33,524 bases of DNA from positions 1-33,524 of IMG/VR virus record IMGVR_UViG_3300017744_000066. One strand, written 5' to 3'. This DNA is from a virus. Under the pieces are notes generated by a model. The model worked only from the letters and a program-made list of their open reading frames with translations, searched no databases and was not told where the DNA came from. The translations under genes and the position numbers were made by a program. This document shows positions 15,349-21,432 of this stretch, piece after piece; the stretch's first letter is position 1; each line of letters opens with the position of its first letter.

Positions 15349-16058
15349 TTAGTTCTTAATTTTAATAAATTATAGCATTCAGAATATTTTTCTTTTGCTT
15401 TTGATTTGTATTCTTGTTTAAATAATTCGTACAATTTTCTTCTGTATTGATAATCTGTTTGACAATCTTTGTAGTAATTTTTTGCAAACTTAACACCTTT
15501 TCCTATAAAATAATTAACATTATCTGCAGTATCTCCGGCAATCATTTGTTCATAAAAGTTGTATCTCGCTTCTTCTGGTGTTATATCCAACACTACTTTA
15601 TGCTTATGATGATAATTATAATAAAGGCAAGGAAACTGTTTATAGTCTTTGTCAAGACTTACAATCATCACTTCATCCCTACCCATCACTTCTGATATTT
15701 CGAACCAATATCTTGCAACCGCATCGTCTGTTTCAACTCCGTGTGCATTTATTGAATCATATTGTTTTGATACATAGTTATGCAAATCAAATAACAAAGG
15801 TGGTCGTTCTGCATTCGTTCTATTCGCTTTATATTTAGGGGTTATTATTTTTCTAAAGTTTCCCCTAGCACCATTAAAAACAATAACACGATCTACTTCA
15901 TACATTTCTTCAATGTCATTTATCATTGATGTAAACACTTCATCAAATTTTGCAACTGCATCTTGTAACTCTGTAAAGTATGGATAATCTTCAGGGTGCA
16001 ATTTTTTACGATAACACGCACTAAAAATTAAAGAATCTGCATCAACTAATAATATCAT
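15345..16058 (-). CDS. Flap endonuclease / 5'-3' exonuclease
   Basis: This 237-residue FEN-like nuclease shows the expected ordered acidic motifs: VDADSL (5-10, Asp6 and Asp8), the substrate-contact YKANR (76-80), ETDDAVA (109-115, Asp111/Asp112), SLDKDYKQ (134-141, Asp136/Asp138) and GDTADNV (175-181, Asp176 and Asp179). These residues hold two metal ions and remove 5' flaps or degrade duplex DNA from the 5' end. Such enzymes take part in phage DNA replication, RNA primer removal or recombination. The C-terminal helix-hairpin-helix region is short. It overlaps the preceding 46-residue gene by 17 bases and the DnaA-like gene as ATGA, so nuclease and DNA-binding protein are made together. Confidence 0.9.
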   Translation of the reverse strand: MILLVDADSLIFSACYRKKLHPEDYPYFTELQDAVAKFDEVFTSMINDIEEMYEVDRVIVFNGARGNFRKIITPKYKANRTNAERPPLLFDLHNYVSKQYDSINAHGVETDDAVARYWFEISEVMGRDEVMIVSLDKDYKQFPCLYYNYHHKHKVVLDITPEEARYNFYEQMIAGDTADNVNYFIGKGVKFAKNYYKDCQTDYQYRRKLYELFKQEYKSKAKEKYSECYNLLKLRTK

Positions 16059-16182
16059 TTATTATTTTTTTTGTTTTGATCCACCAATCATTTTGTGTTT
16101 CGGCAATGGTTATTTTCCAAGTGCCATCTATCAAGGTTCGTCTAACTACTATGTCTGTATCTAGTCTTTTACTTTTTTCCAT
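16042..16182 (-). CDS. Small basic protein (46 aa) before the exonuclease
   Basis: The ATG at 16182 sits within the stop of the upstream gene (TAATG), and the frame ends at 16042, 17 bases inside the exonuclease gene. The product MEKSKRLDTDIVVRRTLIDG... has a beta hairpin-like stretch (GTWKITIAETQNDWW) and a basic helical end. Coupling at both ends supports translation. The function is unknown. Confidence 0.6.
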   Translation of the reverse strand: MEKSKRLDTDIVVRRTLIDGTWKITIAETQNDWWIKTKKIINDIIS

Positions 16183-16802
16183 TATAAATTAAAGTTAAAA
16201 TTTGGTAAGTCGCTTGTATCTACATCTGGTATTATTCCTGCATAATAGTCTTGATAACTTTTAAATCCAGTTTGTGATAAAATTTTTATAGAACTTTTTC
16301 TTTCTGATTTTGTAAAATTATTTTGTAACCATTCTTCTAATTGATAAAAATCTTGTAAATATTCTCCAAAAAATTCATCTTTACAAATCACATAAGTGGT
16401 TGACCTTAGTACTTGTAAATTAAAAAATTTATCTTTTGAAATTAAATCTAAAAATTCAATATGAATTGTGAGCTTAATTGCTTGATCAAAGTCGTTCTTA
16501 TAATCTTGAATATAATTCTGTAATAATTTATTAAAATGATTTAATCTTTTTTTATCTCTATATTTTCCTGCAACTTTTTTTGTGTTTATTGGATTTTGTT
16601 TTTTATAAAACTGTCGTTCTTCAGCACCGATTTTTTTTCCTGTTAATGGATTTATTTTGCTATATCTATTCTTTCTTTGTTCTTTTTCTTTTTCTGCATT
16701 ATCAATTTTCCATTGAACAGTTCTTTTTTTGGTTAATTCCTTGTTTCTTTCATACCAAAGTTTTGATGCTTTGGCTTGATCTTCTTTATTTTTATACGCC
16801 AT
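16182..16802 (-). CDS. Hypothetical basic protein with HNH-neighbour-like N-terminus (206 aa)
   Basis: The N-terminus MAYKNKEDQAKASKLWYERN followed by KKRTVQWKIDNAEKEKEQRK is a Lys/Glu-rich helix. It resembles the basic arms that precede HNH or GIY-type nuclease domains in phages. No HNH or other catalytic motif follows. The remainder is helical (NHFNKLLQNYIQDYKNDF, YLQDFYQLEEWLQNNF) and ends DTSDLPNFNFNL. It may be a nucleic-acid-binding protein whose basic arm contacts DNA or RNA. It overlaps the upstream gene by 11 bases and is part of the early-type cluster. I do not recognise the family. Confidence 0.6.
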   Translation of the reverse strand: MAYKNKEDQAKASKLWYERNKELTKKRTVQWKIDNAEKEKEQRKNRYSKINPLTGKKIGAEERQFYKKQNPINTKKVAGKYRDKKRLNHFNKLLQNYIQDYKNDFDQAIKLTIHIEFLDLISKDKFFNLQVLRSTTYVICKDEFFGEYLQDFYQLEEWLQNNFTKSERKSSIKILSQTGFKSYQDYYAGIIPDVDTSDLPNFNFNL

Positions 16803-17088
16803 TTTTTCTATTTTTAATTAATTTATCTTGTAAATCTCTAAAGTTATCATCATATAATTCTGATGGTCTTACCTTAATTGAATCCTCTAAATTTAATTGT
16901 AAATGTGCGCCATTAAAACATACAGGATTTTCTGCGCTTATATCCATACAATGTGATACTGTTTTGCCACCATCTAAATAATCTATTTCAACAGGCACGA
17001 ACATATCTTTTGCTAGTAACCCAATCATAAATTCTTTGTCATACATATCCATCTTATGGTACATATTAATCATTTTATCCTTTGTCAT
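16792..17088 (-). CDS. Hypothetical early protein (98 aa)
   Basis: MTKDKMINMYHKMDMYDKEF starts a small acidic/neutral protein with helical N- and C-termini (LQDKLIKNRKNGV). Its central strand region is VPVEIDYLDGGKTVSHCMDI. No family is recognised and no membrane segment is present. The start overlaps the preceding zinc-ribbon gene by 14 bases. Its place in a run of overlapping short genes suggests an early host-takeover or accessory role, unproven. Confidence 0.6.
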   Translation of the reverse strand: MTKDKMINMYHKMDMYDKEFMIGLLAKDMFVPVEIDYLDGGKTVSHCMDISAENPVCFNGAHLQLNLEDSIKVRPSELYDDNFRDLQDKLIKNRKNGV

Positions 17089-17386
17089 AGCTAGTCATTG
17101 TTTCTTGTTCGCCTTCACATTGTTCGCACATAACATCTTCGGTAGGTTCGTTGCAATAGTGGCAACAATACATATCGTGTAAATGTTCTCTAGTTTCTCG
17201 CCAATTAACTTGACGTAAAAAATCAATCGCATAATCAAAACAAAGTCCTTCGCCTTGTTCTGATAATATTTCACGACAATATTCTTCTAATTCATCTTCA
17301 CTCCACGTAGCCATTTCTGGACTACCATCAAGCATTTCTAAATTAACTCGCCAAGTTTGACGATTTGACCATCCGTTGTGTTTCAT
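17075..17386 (-). CDS. DUF7249-like protein with C-terminal zinc ribbon (103 aa)
   Basis: The N-terminus HNGWSNRQTWRVNLEML shares the NGW(S/T)N..TW..(N/H)L signature with the neighbouring gene 17383-17676. This signature occurs in a phage family that I know as DUF7249-like, of unknown function. Both proteins also share an N(W/Y)(R/T)E...EH(L/I) stretch near the end of the domain. Here a Cys cluster follows (CCHYCNEPTEDVMCEQC, two CxxC knuckles), probably binding one zinc ion. Two paralogues side by side imply tandem duplication followed by gain or loss of the ribbon. The start overlaps its paralogue as ATGA. Confidence 0.65.
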   Translation of the reverse strand: MKHNGWSNRQTWRVNLEMLDGSPEMATWSEDELEEYCREILSEQGEGLCFDYAIDFLRQVNWRETREHLHDMYCCHYCNEPTEDVMCEQCEGEQETMTSYDKG

Positions 17387-17676
17387 AACTGCCCTTGGTA
17401 ATATAAATGTTCATCTAAAATATGCTCTGCTATTTCTGTATAATTAATACGACTATAGTCCATAGTATTAATCGTATCGTTATCTTTTTCATACAAATAA
17501 TGCTCTACTTGTAAAAGTAATCTTGTCTGAATTACTTGTAAAGCTTCTTTTTGATTTTCTGGTAGATCTTCGCTAAATTGATAATATGCATCTATAAATA
17601 AATGTAAATGAATGTACCAAGTTTCCCAATTAGTCCAACCATTATATTGGTGAATTACTGTTTTAAATTTTCTCAT
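17383..17676 (-). CDS. DUF7249-like paralogue without zinc ribbon (97 aa)
   Basis: YNGWTNWETWYIHLHLF near residue 11 carries the same NGWTN..TW core as the downstream neighbour, and INYTEIAEHIL near the end matches that protein's NWRETREHL. No Cys cluster follows. The helical middle (QKEALQVIQTRLLLQVEHYL) differs. The function of the family is unknown. ATGA overlaps at both ends place it firmly in the early operon that starts from the promoter at 17986-18019. Confidence 0.65.
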   Translation of the reverse strand: MRKFKTVIHQYNGWTNWETWYIHLHLFIDAYYQFSEDLPENQKEALQVIQTRLLLQVEHYLYEKDNDTINTMDYSRINYTEIAEHILDEHLYYQGQL

Positions 17677-17981
17677 AGTTTTAAAGTTTTAAGTTTCTTT
17701 TCTAGTGTTTCTATTTTTTTATCTGCAACCCTTGCACGTTCAACTGCTCTAGTTTTATCTGCACGATATTCACTTACAATTTTACGCATATGCCTGACTT
17801 CTTCTTCCATATTAAAAGAATAATAATACATTCTAATTGTTGCATTGATTAGTTTGTCAATAGTTTCAGTAGGCTTGGCTTTTTTCCATTTTAATAAAAC
17901 CTCTGAAAGCATTTGAAAGTCGTTGGAAAATTCAATAGCTTTTAATAAATCAATTTTTCTATCTGTTACGTTTTTTTCCAT
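17673..17981 (-). CDS. Coiled-coil protein, first gene of an early unit (102 aa)
   Basis: MEKNVTDRKIDLLKAIEFSN begins a fully helical protein. The C-terminal half (MRKIVSEYRADKTRAVERAR and ADKKIETLEKKLKTLKL) is a basic coiled coil likely to oligomerise or contact nucleic acid. No enzyme motif is seen. The start codon is only 4 bases downstream of a TATATTTG -7 box, so the mRNA would be leaderless or nearly so. It is the first gene in a run of overlapping small genes down to 14373 and beyond. Confidence 0.6.
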   Translation of the reverse strand: MEKNVTDRKIDLLKAIEFSNDFQMLSEVLLKWKKAKPTETIDKLINATIRMYYYSFNMEEEVRHMRKIVSEYRADKTRAVERARVADKKIETLEKKLKTLKL

Positions 17982-17985
17982 AAAA

Positions 17986-18019
17986 CAAATATATAAAAAA
18001 CATTTTAATTATTAACAAA
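17986..18019 (-). promoter_or_regulatory. Bacteroidetes-type promoter (TTTG-N22-TATATTTG)
   Basis: On the minus strand TTTG (18019-18016) lies 22 bases before TATATTTG (17993-17986), with the ATG of the coiled-coil gene 4 bases further on. The boxes match the host-type consensus. The spacing is at the long end of the known range. It lies in the only sizeable gap (41 bases) of the early cluster. Confidence 0.55.
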
Positions 18020-18022
18020 AAA

Positions 18023-18442
18023 TTAATAACTAATATTGAAATTGGTAATTGTAGCATCACTTTCCTCTAGCATATACACATCTTTGTCTGTGCGTTTTTT
18101 AGTCCATAACGTAGTATCTGGACAATTTATGGTCGTTATTTCTGGCATATCTATTTCATTTAACCAGAACAAATAATTTGCTTTAGGATCATTCACAAAA
18201 TATAACTTAACCATATCAGCAGGCATATTCATCAACTGATCAAATTTATATTTTTCTAGCATTTTAGTTTCGTAATACTTTTGCCTGAACTTCATTTCAA
18301 TAACACAGGGTATCCCCTTTGATGTTTCACCTACTGCATCGTAATGTTCAAACTTTCCACCACACCAAGTCAAATCCCATTTATCAAGATTTAAAACATT
18401 TACAATCGCCTGTTCCCAAAGATGTACTTCTTTTATATTCAT
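18023..18442 (-). CDS. PD-(D/E)XK nuclease-like protein (139 aa)
   Basis: The core reads FEHYDAVGETSKGIPCVIEMKFR (31-53). Asp35 and the Glu49-x-Lys51 pair form a D-x13-ExK arrangement typical of PD-(D/E)XK nucleases, followed by a helix with YKFDQL. An N-terminal helix precedes the core. Phage members include Holliday-junction and single-strand-cleaving nucleases. The substrate here is not determined. The start overlaps the upstream 68-residue gene as ATGA. Together with the NinG-like, FEN-like and second PD-(D/E)XK genes it gives this small phage four probable nucleases. Confidence 0.65.
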   Translation of the reverse strand: MNIKEVHLWEQAIVNVLNLDKWDLTWCGGKFEHYDAVGETSKGIPCVIEMKFRQKYYETKMLEKYKFDQLMNMPADMVKLYFVNDPKANYLFWLNEIDMPEITTINCPDTTLWTKKRTDKDVYMLEESDATITNFNISY

Positions 18443-18645
18443 TTGTATATCTTATATCGTTCATTTAGTTGTTGAGCCCATTCTTTAATAATTTTGCCGC
18501 CATTGCAACTACAAGGCTTGTAAAAGGAATGCTTAAAATAAGTAGCGTGTAATTTACATAAAACATCAAAATCGGCACTATCAAGTCTAACTCCATCGTA
18601 TCTTTTTTTAAATTGTTTCCACCATTTTATATCTTCTAGTTCCAT
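18439..18645 (-). CDS. Small Cys-containing helical protein (68 aa)
   Basis: MELEDIKWWKQFKKRYDGVR starts a small helical, aromatic-rich protein with CKLHATYFKHSFYKPCSCNG in the middle and a helical end (IIKEWAQQLNERYKIYK). The C-x18-CxC plus His pattern could bind a metal, but spacing does not match a named zinc finger. It overlaps the 51-residue gene upstream by 10 bases and the nuclease-like gene downstream as ATGA. A helper of the nuclease is possible but unproven. Confidence 0.6.
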   Translation of the reverse strand: MELEDIKWWKQFKKRYDGVRLDSADFDVLCKLHATYFKHSFYKPCSCNGGKIIKEWAQQLNERYKIYK

Positions 18646-18791
18646 AGGTCTATTTTTATATGGTTTAATTTTTCTTTTCTTTTATCACATCCGCAAGATT
18701 TGTAACCTAACAGATCAATAACAATTTTTTCAACAAGCCATTTAATGCCTGTGTATTTAAATATCTTTTCTAGTACGTTTCCTAATTTCAT
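18636..18791 (-). CDS. Small CGC-motif protein (51 aa)
   Basis: The frame MKLGNVLEKIFKYTGIKWLV...KIVIDLLGYKSCGCDKRKEKLN runs from ATG 18791 to a TAG at 18636. An amphipathic helix precedes SCGCDKRKEKLN. I recall small proteins with the same (K)SCGCDxRKEKLN end in phages of Bacteroidetes, of unknown function. It overlaps the sigma-like gene by 35 bases and the 68-residue gene by 10. Dense overlap and the recognisable end make this a real gene. Confidence 0.7.
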   Translation of the reverse strand: MKLGNVLEKIFKYTGIKWLVEKIVIDLLGYKSCGCDKRKEKLNHIKIDLWN

Positions 18792-19362
18792 ATTTCTTTT
18801 TAATTTGTTTTTTAATAATGTTTATGGTATTGCGTAAACTCCAATACGTAATGTTTGTATCCTTTGATAATTTTGAAACTTGTACATCATCATAAAATAC
18901 TTCTTTGAAAATTCTTCTTAAATAATATTTTTCTAGTTCTTCTTTTGTATAATTCACATCTTGCAAATCTTCATTTTCTAGTAAATCTAAATACAGTTGA
19001 TCATTGTACCATTCTTCAATAGATATTTTTTTATCCAAATTTATATTGTAATCTTCTAAATTTTCATTACTGACTTCTGTTTCCATATCACCTAAAATTG
19101 ATTCATTTATTTCAACCATTTTTACGTTTTTTAATTTACGATGGTAATCTGTGTACAAACTTCTTAGGGTTAAATAAATAAAATAGACGTTAACATCATC
19201 CCCATATTTTATATTGTTGTTGTTTTTTTTTAGATATGTATCAATCTTAATATACATTTCTTGTGTTATATCTTCGCACAAATCTTTTGGACATCCCATT
19301 TTTAATAAATAACGTATCCATAATTTATGTTTTTTATATAATAATTCTAAAAATCCCACCAA
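18757..19362 (-). CDS. Sigma-70-family (ECF-like) sigma factor
   Basis: This is about 201 residues from a TTG at 19362 (or GTG at 19359). Region 2 is visible: MGCPKDLCEDITQEMYIKID (22-41), matching the (E)DIxQExF core that binds RNA polymerase, then YFIYLTLRSLYTDYHRKLK (60-78), the -10-reading and melting segment. A region 4-like helix-turn-helix (153-190, FYDDVQVSKLSKDTNITYWS) follows and would read a -35 element. It would direct host RNA polymerase to phage promoters. A copy of the two-part CGTTAT motif lies upstream of this operon, so autoregulation is possible. Matching of the two is inferred. The non-ATG start overlapping the 56-residue gene may keep its level low. Confidence 0.75.
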   Translation of the reverse strand: MVGFLELLYKKHKLWIRYLLKMGCPKDLCEDITQEMYIKIDTYLKKNNNNIKYGDDVNVYFIYLTLRSLYTDYHRKLKNVKMVEINESILGDMETEVSNENLEDYNINLDKKISIEEWYNDQLYLDLLENEDLQDVNYTKEELEKYYLRRIFKEVFYDDVQVSKLSKDTNITYWSLRNTINIIKKQIKKKYEIRKRTRKDI

Positions 19363-19517
19363 GTAATATGTATGCCAAAGAATACAAACATTATAGTTAA
19401 CTGATGATAAAAATCATCATCATCAACGTTTGGTTGATCTGGTTCTAGATTTGGATTGTAATATAAAACACCTAATGCACAACCATAAATCGGTATTAAT
19501 TGCACGTCTAATCCCAT
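19347..19517 (-). CDS. Small protein upstream of the sigma factor (56 aa)
   Basis: ATG 19517 to TAG 19347 encodes MGLDVQLIPIYGCALGVLYY..., an acidic middle (four consecutive Asp residues) and a hydrophobic C-terminus (LTIMFVFFGIHITWWDF). The last 16 bases overlap the sigma-factor gene, so translation of this gene may feed ribosomes to the weak TTG/GTG start of the sigma factor. No family is recognised. A membrane-proximal C-terminus is possible. Confidence 0.6.
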   Translation of the reverse strand: MGLDVQLIPIYGCALGVLYYNPNLEPDQPNVDDDDFYHQLTIMFVFFGIHITWWDF

Positions 19518-19557
19518 AGTTTTTTAATAGGAAAGTTACGCAATTTTTTTTTACCTT

Positions 19558-19588
19558 ATATAATAACGCTAGAATGGTAGGTTTTGTG
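19558..19588 (-). promoter_or_regulatory. Two-part phage promoter motif, copy 4 (sigma-factor operon)
   Basis: On the minus strand CACAAA (19588-19583), a 14-base spacer, then CGTTATTATA (19568-19559). The left part overlaps the end of the helicase gene. The 56-residue gene and the sigma-like factor follow, about 40 bases downstream. It places the phage sigma gene in the same regulatory class as the late genes. Confidence 0.6.
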
Positions 19589-20480
19589 GGGTTTTAACTG
19601 TATCTAGTAAATCAATACCATTTAAAGAATATCCAACATTGTTAGGTAATGCTTTTATTGGTATAGGATTATTAATTGCAGTCGGTCTGCCACCGGTTTC
19701 TATTTCTTTGACTTTTCTTATGTGTATAAAACTATACATATAATCTGATGGATGCTGTACGTAGCGATGCACTACCATAAAATCATCTGCACGATTAACA
19801 AATTTACCGCCACCCTCAACATCACTTGCCATAGGTGGAATAGGATGTCCTGCATATTCATCAAAGCTACTGTGCTTTTTTCTTAATGCATCTGTATTAG
19901 CGTGTGTATTTAACCAGATAGTTACGTTATGCTTTTTACAAAATATTCTAAATTCAGTACAAGCTGTATAATCATATTCGTGACCACCTACGCTTTTTAA
20001 TAAGTCTGCATCTTTTTTTAATGAATTATATGGATCAATAAATAGTCCGTGATAATTCCACGCTTGTTTTATAGCATCTGCATAATCTAATAAATCTTTG
20101 TAAGTATACATTTGTCCATTATCTATAAATTTAAAATGATCATTTATAAAATCACTAGACTTTTTAAATCCTTTGTCTGTTACTTTGTTGATTGGTTTTT
20201 TTTCTAAAAATTCAATCATTTTGCGTATTAAACTATAAGGTTCATTTTCACTAGAATAGACTAGCCATTTTTTTTGATGCAACACACTATACAATAGCAT
20301 CAAATATAAAGCAATAGATGTTTTTCCTACGTTTGCGTGCCCTAATATAATATTGAAATTTGAACTTTTAAATCTGAAATGTTCGTCAAAATCTTTTATT
20401 CCTAGACCTGTAGCAGTTTTGATTTCACCTGATCTTACCTTTTGTAAATACGCAATCTGCTCACTAAATTCTATTAACAT
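19569..20480 (-). CDS. Replicative helicase, DnaB/RecA-type ATPase core
   Basis: This 303-residue single RecA-like domain has Walker A GHANVGKT (47-54), the catalytic-Glu motif YSSENEP (75-81), Walker B GLFIDPYNS (145-153) and an arginine-rich C-terminal strand (FIHIRKVKE). It is similar in layout to the helicase half of DnaB/T7 gp4 and lacks primase and N-terminal domains. It would unwind DNA at the phage fork with the host primase and polymerase. The last residues are LPF, also found on the SSB-like neighbour. The gene starts 4 bases after a TATATTTG box and follows a large RNA hairpin/terminator. Confidence 0.85.
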   Translation of the reverse strand: MLIEFSEQIAYLQKVRSGEIKTATGLGIKDFDEHFRFKSSNFNIILGHANVGKTSIALYLMLLYSVLHQKKWLVYSSENEPYSLIRKMIEFLEKKPINKVTDKGFKKSSDFINDHFKFIDNGQMYTYKDLLDYADAIKQAWNYHGLFIDPYNSLKKDADLLKSVGGHEYDYTACTEFRIFCKKHNVTIWLNTHANTDALRKKHSSFDEYAGHPIPPMASDVEGGGKFVNRADDFMVVHRYVQHPSDYMYSFIHIRKVKEIETGGRPTAINNPIPIKALPNNVGYSLNGIDLLDTVKTPQNLPF

Positions 20481-20484
20481 TTAA

Positions 20485-20492
20485 CAAATATA
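20485..20492 (-). promoter_or_regulatory. TATATTTG -7 box before the helicase gene
   Basis: The minus strand reads TATATTTG, 4 bases before the helicase ATG, the same layout as before the 17981 gene. No clear TTTG -33 element is found at the usual spacing, and the box overlaps the U-tract of the upstream terminator. It is therefore only a candidate. Confidence 0.35.
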
Positions 20493-20600
20493 AAAAAAAA
20501 GGGGGGATAAAAACGTAGTGAACTTTCAACTACTTAAAGACAAATCACTTTCCTAACAGTTTGACACAACAGCAAACTTGCCTTTTTTATTTACCCCCCT
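20491..20600 (-). ncRNA. Structured RNA / multi-hairpin terminator between SSB-like and helicase genes
   Basis: On the minus strand GGGGGG (20599-20594) pairs with CCCCCC (20506-20501). A further seven A-U pairs form between ATAAAAA (20590-20584) and TTTTTAT (20513-20507), with a three-base bulge between. Inside the stem are two hairpins: AGTTTG/CAAACT with a nine-base loop (20578-20558), and GTAGT/ACTAC (20533-20515). A run of nine T follows at 20499-20491. It is at least a terminator. The roughly 70-base folded interior is far larger than a terminator needs and has no reading frame, so it may be a small phage RNA or an attenuator of helicase expression. Confidence 0.55.
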
Positions 20601-20605
20601 TTAAA

Positions 20606-20905
20606 TTAAAAAGGTAGATCACTCTCAACCCTATCCGGCATATGTTCGCTAGATTTCACCTCGGGCTTTTTTTCAAATTCTACTAGCACTTCAAAAAACT
20701 TTCCTGTCTTTCTGCTAGTTTTTACTTGTGTGTTAACCCATTTGTCTTTGCTTTTAACAGGGTTACCATTTGCATCTTTATCACGAAGTGATTCGTAAAA
20801 GGTAATTATTTCTTCTAATTTACCTGACCTTTCCATTTTAATCCAATCAAACTGACCGGCTCTAACATAAAAAGGTAAAAACTTGTGTTCTGCTTTATTG
20901 TCCAT
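20606..20905 (-). CDS. Small protein with SSB-type C-terminal tail (99 aa)
   Basis: The N-terminal half (FLPFYVRAGQFDWIKMERSG) and the basic loop KSKDKWVNTQVKTSRKTGKF suggest a small beta-rich DNA-binding domain. The C-terminus MPDRVESDLPF is acidic and ends in DLPF, like the (D)DxPF tip with which single-strand DNA-binding proteins recruit replication partners. Classical OB-fold residues are not clear, so this may be an SSB variant or a protein that mimics the SSB tail. It overlaps the OB-like gene by 11 bases and is followed by the structured terminator and then the helicase. Confidence 0.55.
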   Translation of the reverse strand: MDNKAEHKFLPFYVRAGQFDWIKMERSGKLEEIITFYESLRDKDANGNPVKSKDKWVNTQVKTSRKTGKFFEVLVEFEKKPEVKSSEHMPDRVESDLPF

Positions 20906-21284
20906 TAATAATTAAATTTTTCATCCATTTAAAATCTTTTATTGTTTGTTCTTCTACTTTGTCGTTGTAGTCTTTTCCAAACGCATCCATATTTGCTTTA
21001 TAACACACCTGTGCAAGAATGCTATCATTTGTGTTTATTTTACCACTAGGCATTTGATTAAATGCTTTTGTAAAATTATCCTCACGAATTATTTTGCCAT
21101 TACCATTTGGCTTTAGTTCGTAATTAATTTCTGTGCCAACTTTTAACGGAAAGTTTTCATCAGTAGGTTCGCTTTTTGAGAAAAATAAAACACTATCCCC
21201 TTGCGAATGATTAAACGTGACATTGTACTTTTGCAATTCCTGAAAAGTTCCTGTCTTTTGTACTGCTTTAATAGTTCCTTTCAT
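20895..21284 (-). CDS. Possible OB-fold nucleic-acid-binding protein (129 aa)
   Basis: MKGTIKAVQKTGTFQELQKY with the following VTFNHSQGDSVLFFSKSEPT and VGTEINYELKPNGNGKII gives five predicted strands, as in small OB-fold proteins. The C-terminal half is helical (ILAQVCYKANMDAFGKDY, IKDFKWMKNLI). I recall similar MKGxIKxVxKTGT... proteins in replication regions of Bacteroidetes phages. It may bind single-stranded DNA. The start is 47 bases downstream of a strong terminator, but no convincing promoter is seen between them except AT-rich sequence. Confidence 0.5.
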   Translation of the reverse strand: MKGTIKAVQKTGTFQELQKYNVTFNHSQGDSVLFFSKSEPTDENFPLKVGTEINYELKPNGNGKIIREDNFTKAFNQMPSGKINTNDSILAQVCYKANMDAFGKDYNDKVEEQTIKDFKWMKNLIINGQ

Positions 21285-21330
21285 AATATATATTTAAAAT
21301 TTGCAACTAATTTATAAAAAAATTGTCAAT

Positions 21331-21358
21331 AAAAAAAAAGGCGGATGGTGAATCCGCC
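21331..21358 (-). terminator. Intrinsic terminator after the NinG-like gene
   Basis: The minus strand has GGCGGAT (21358-21352), a 5-base loop, ATCCGCC (21346-21340) and nine T residues. It is a perfect 7-bp stem. Confidence 0.9.
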
Positions 21359-21379
21359 CTGTCAATAGAAAAAAAGAAA

Positions 21380-21408
21380 CTAATCAAACAGTGAGAAAGG
21401 TTGATCAG
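21380..21408 (-). terminator. Second, weaker hairpin in tandem with the terminator
   Basis: On the minus strand CTGATCAA pairs with TTGATTAG (one G-U) across a 13-base loop, followed by TTTCTTTTTTTC. With the stronger hairpin downstream it forms a tandem stop. A TACATTTG box (21421-21414) lies just upstream without a good -33 partner. Confidence 0.45.
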
Positions 21409-21432
21409 TATAACAAATGTAGCGATTATATA

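Noticed and set aside
21414-21421. TACATTTG -7 box as an independent promoter
   Set aside because: No TTTG/TTG element lies at the usual 17-23 bases upstream and it would transcribe straight into two hairpins, so I keep it only as a note.
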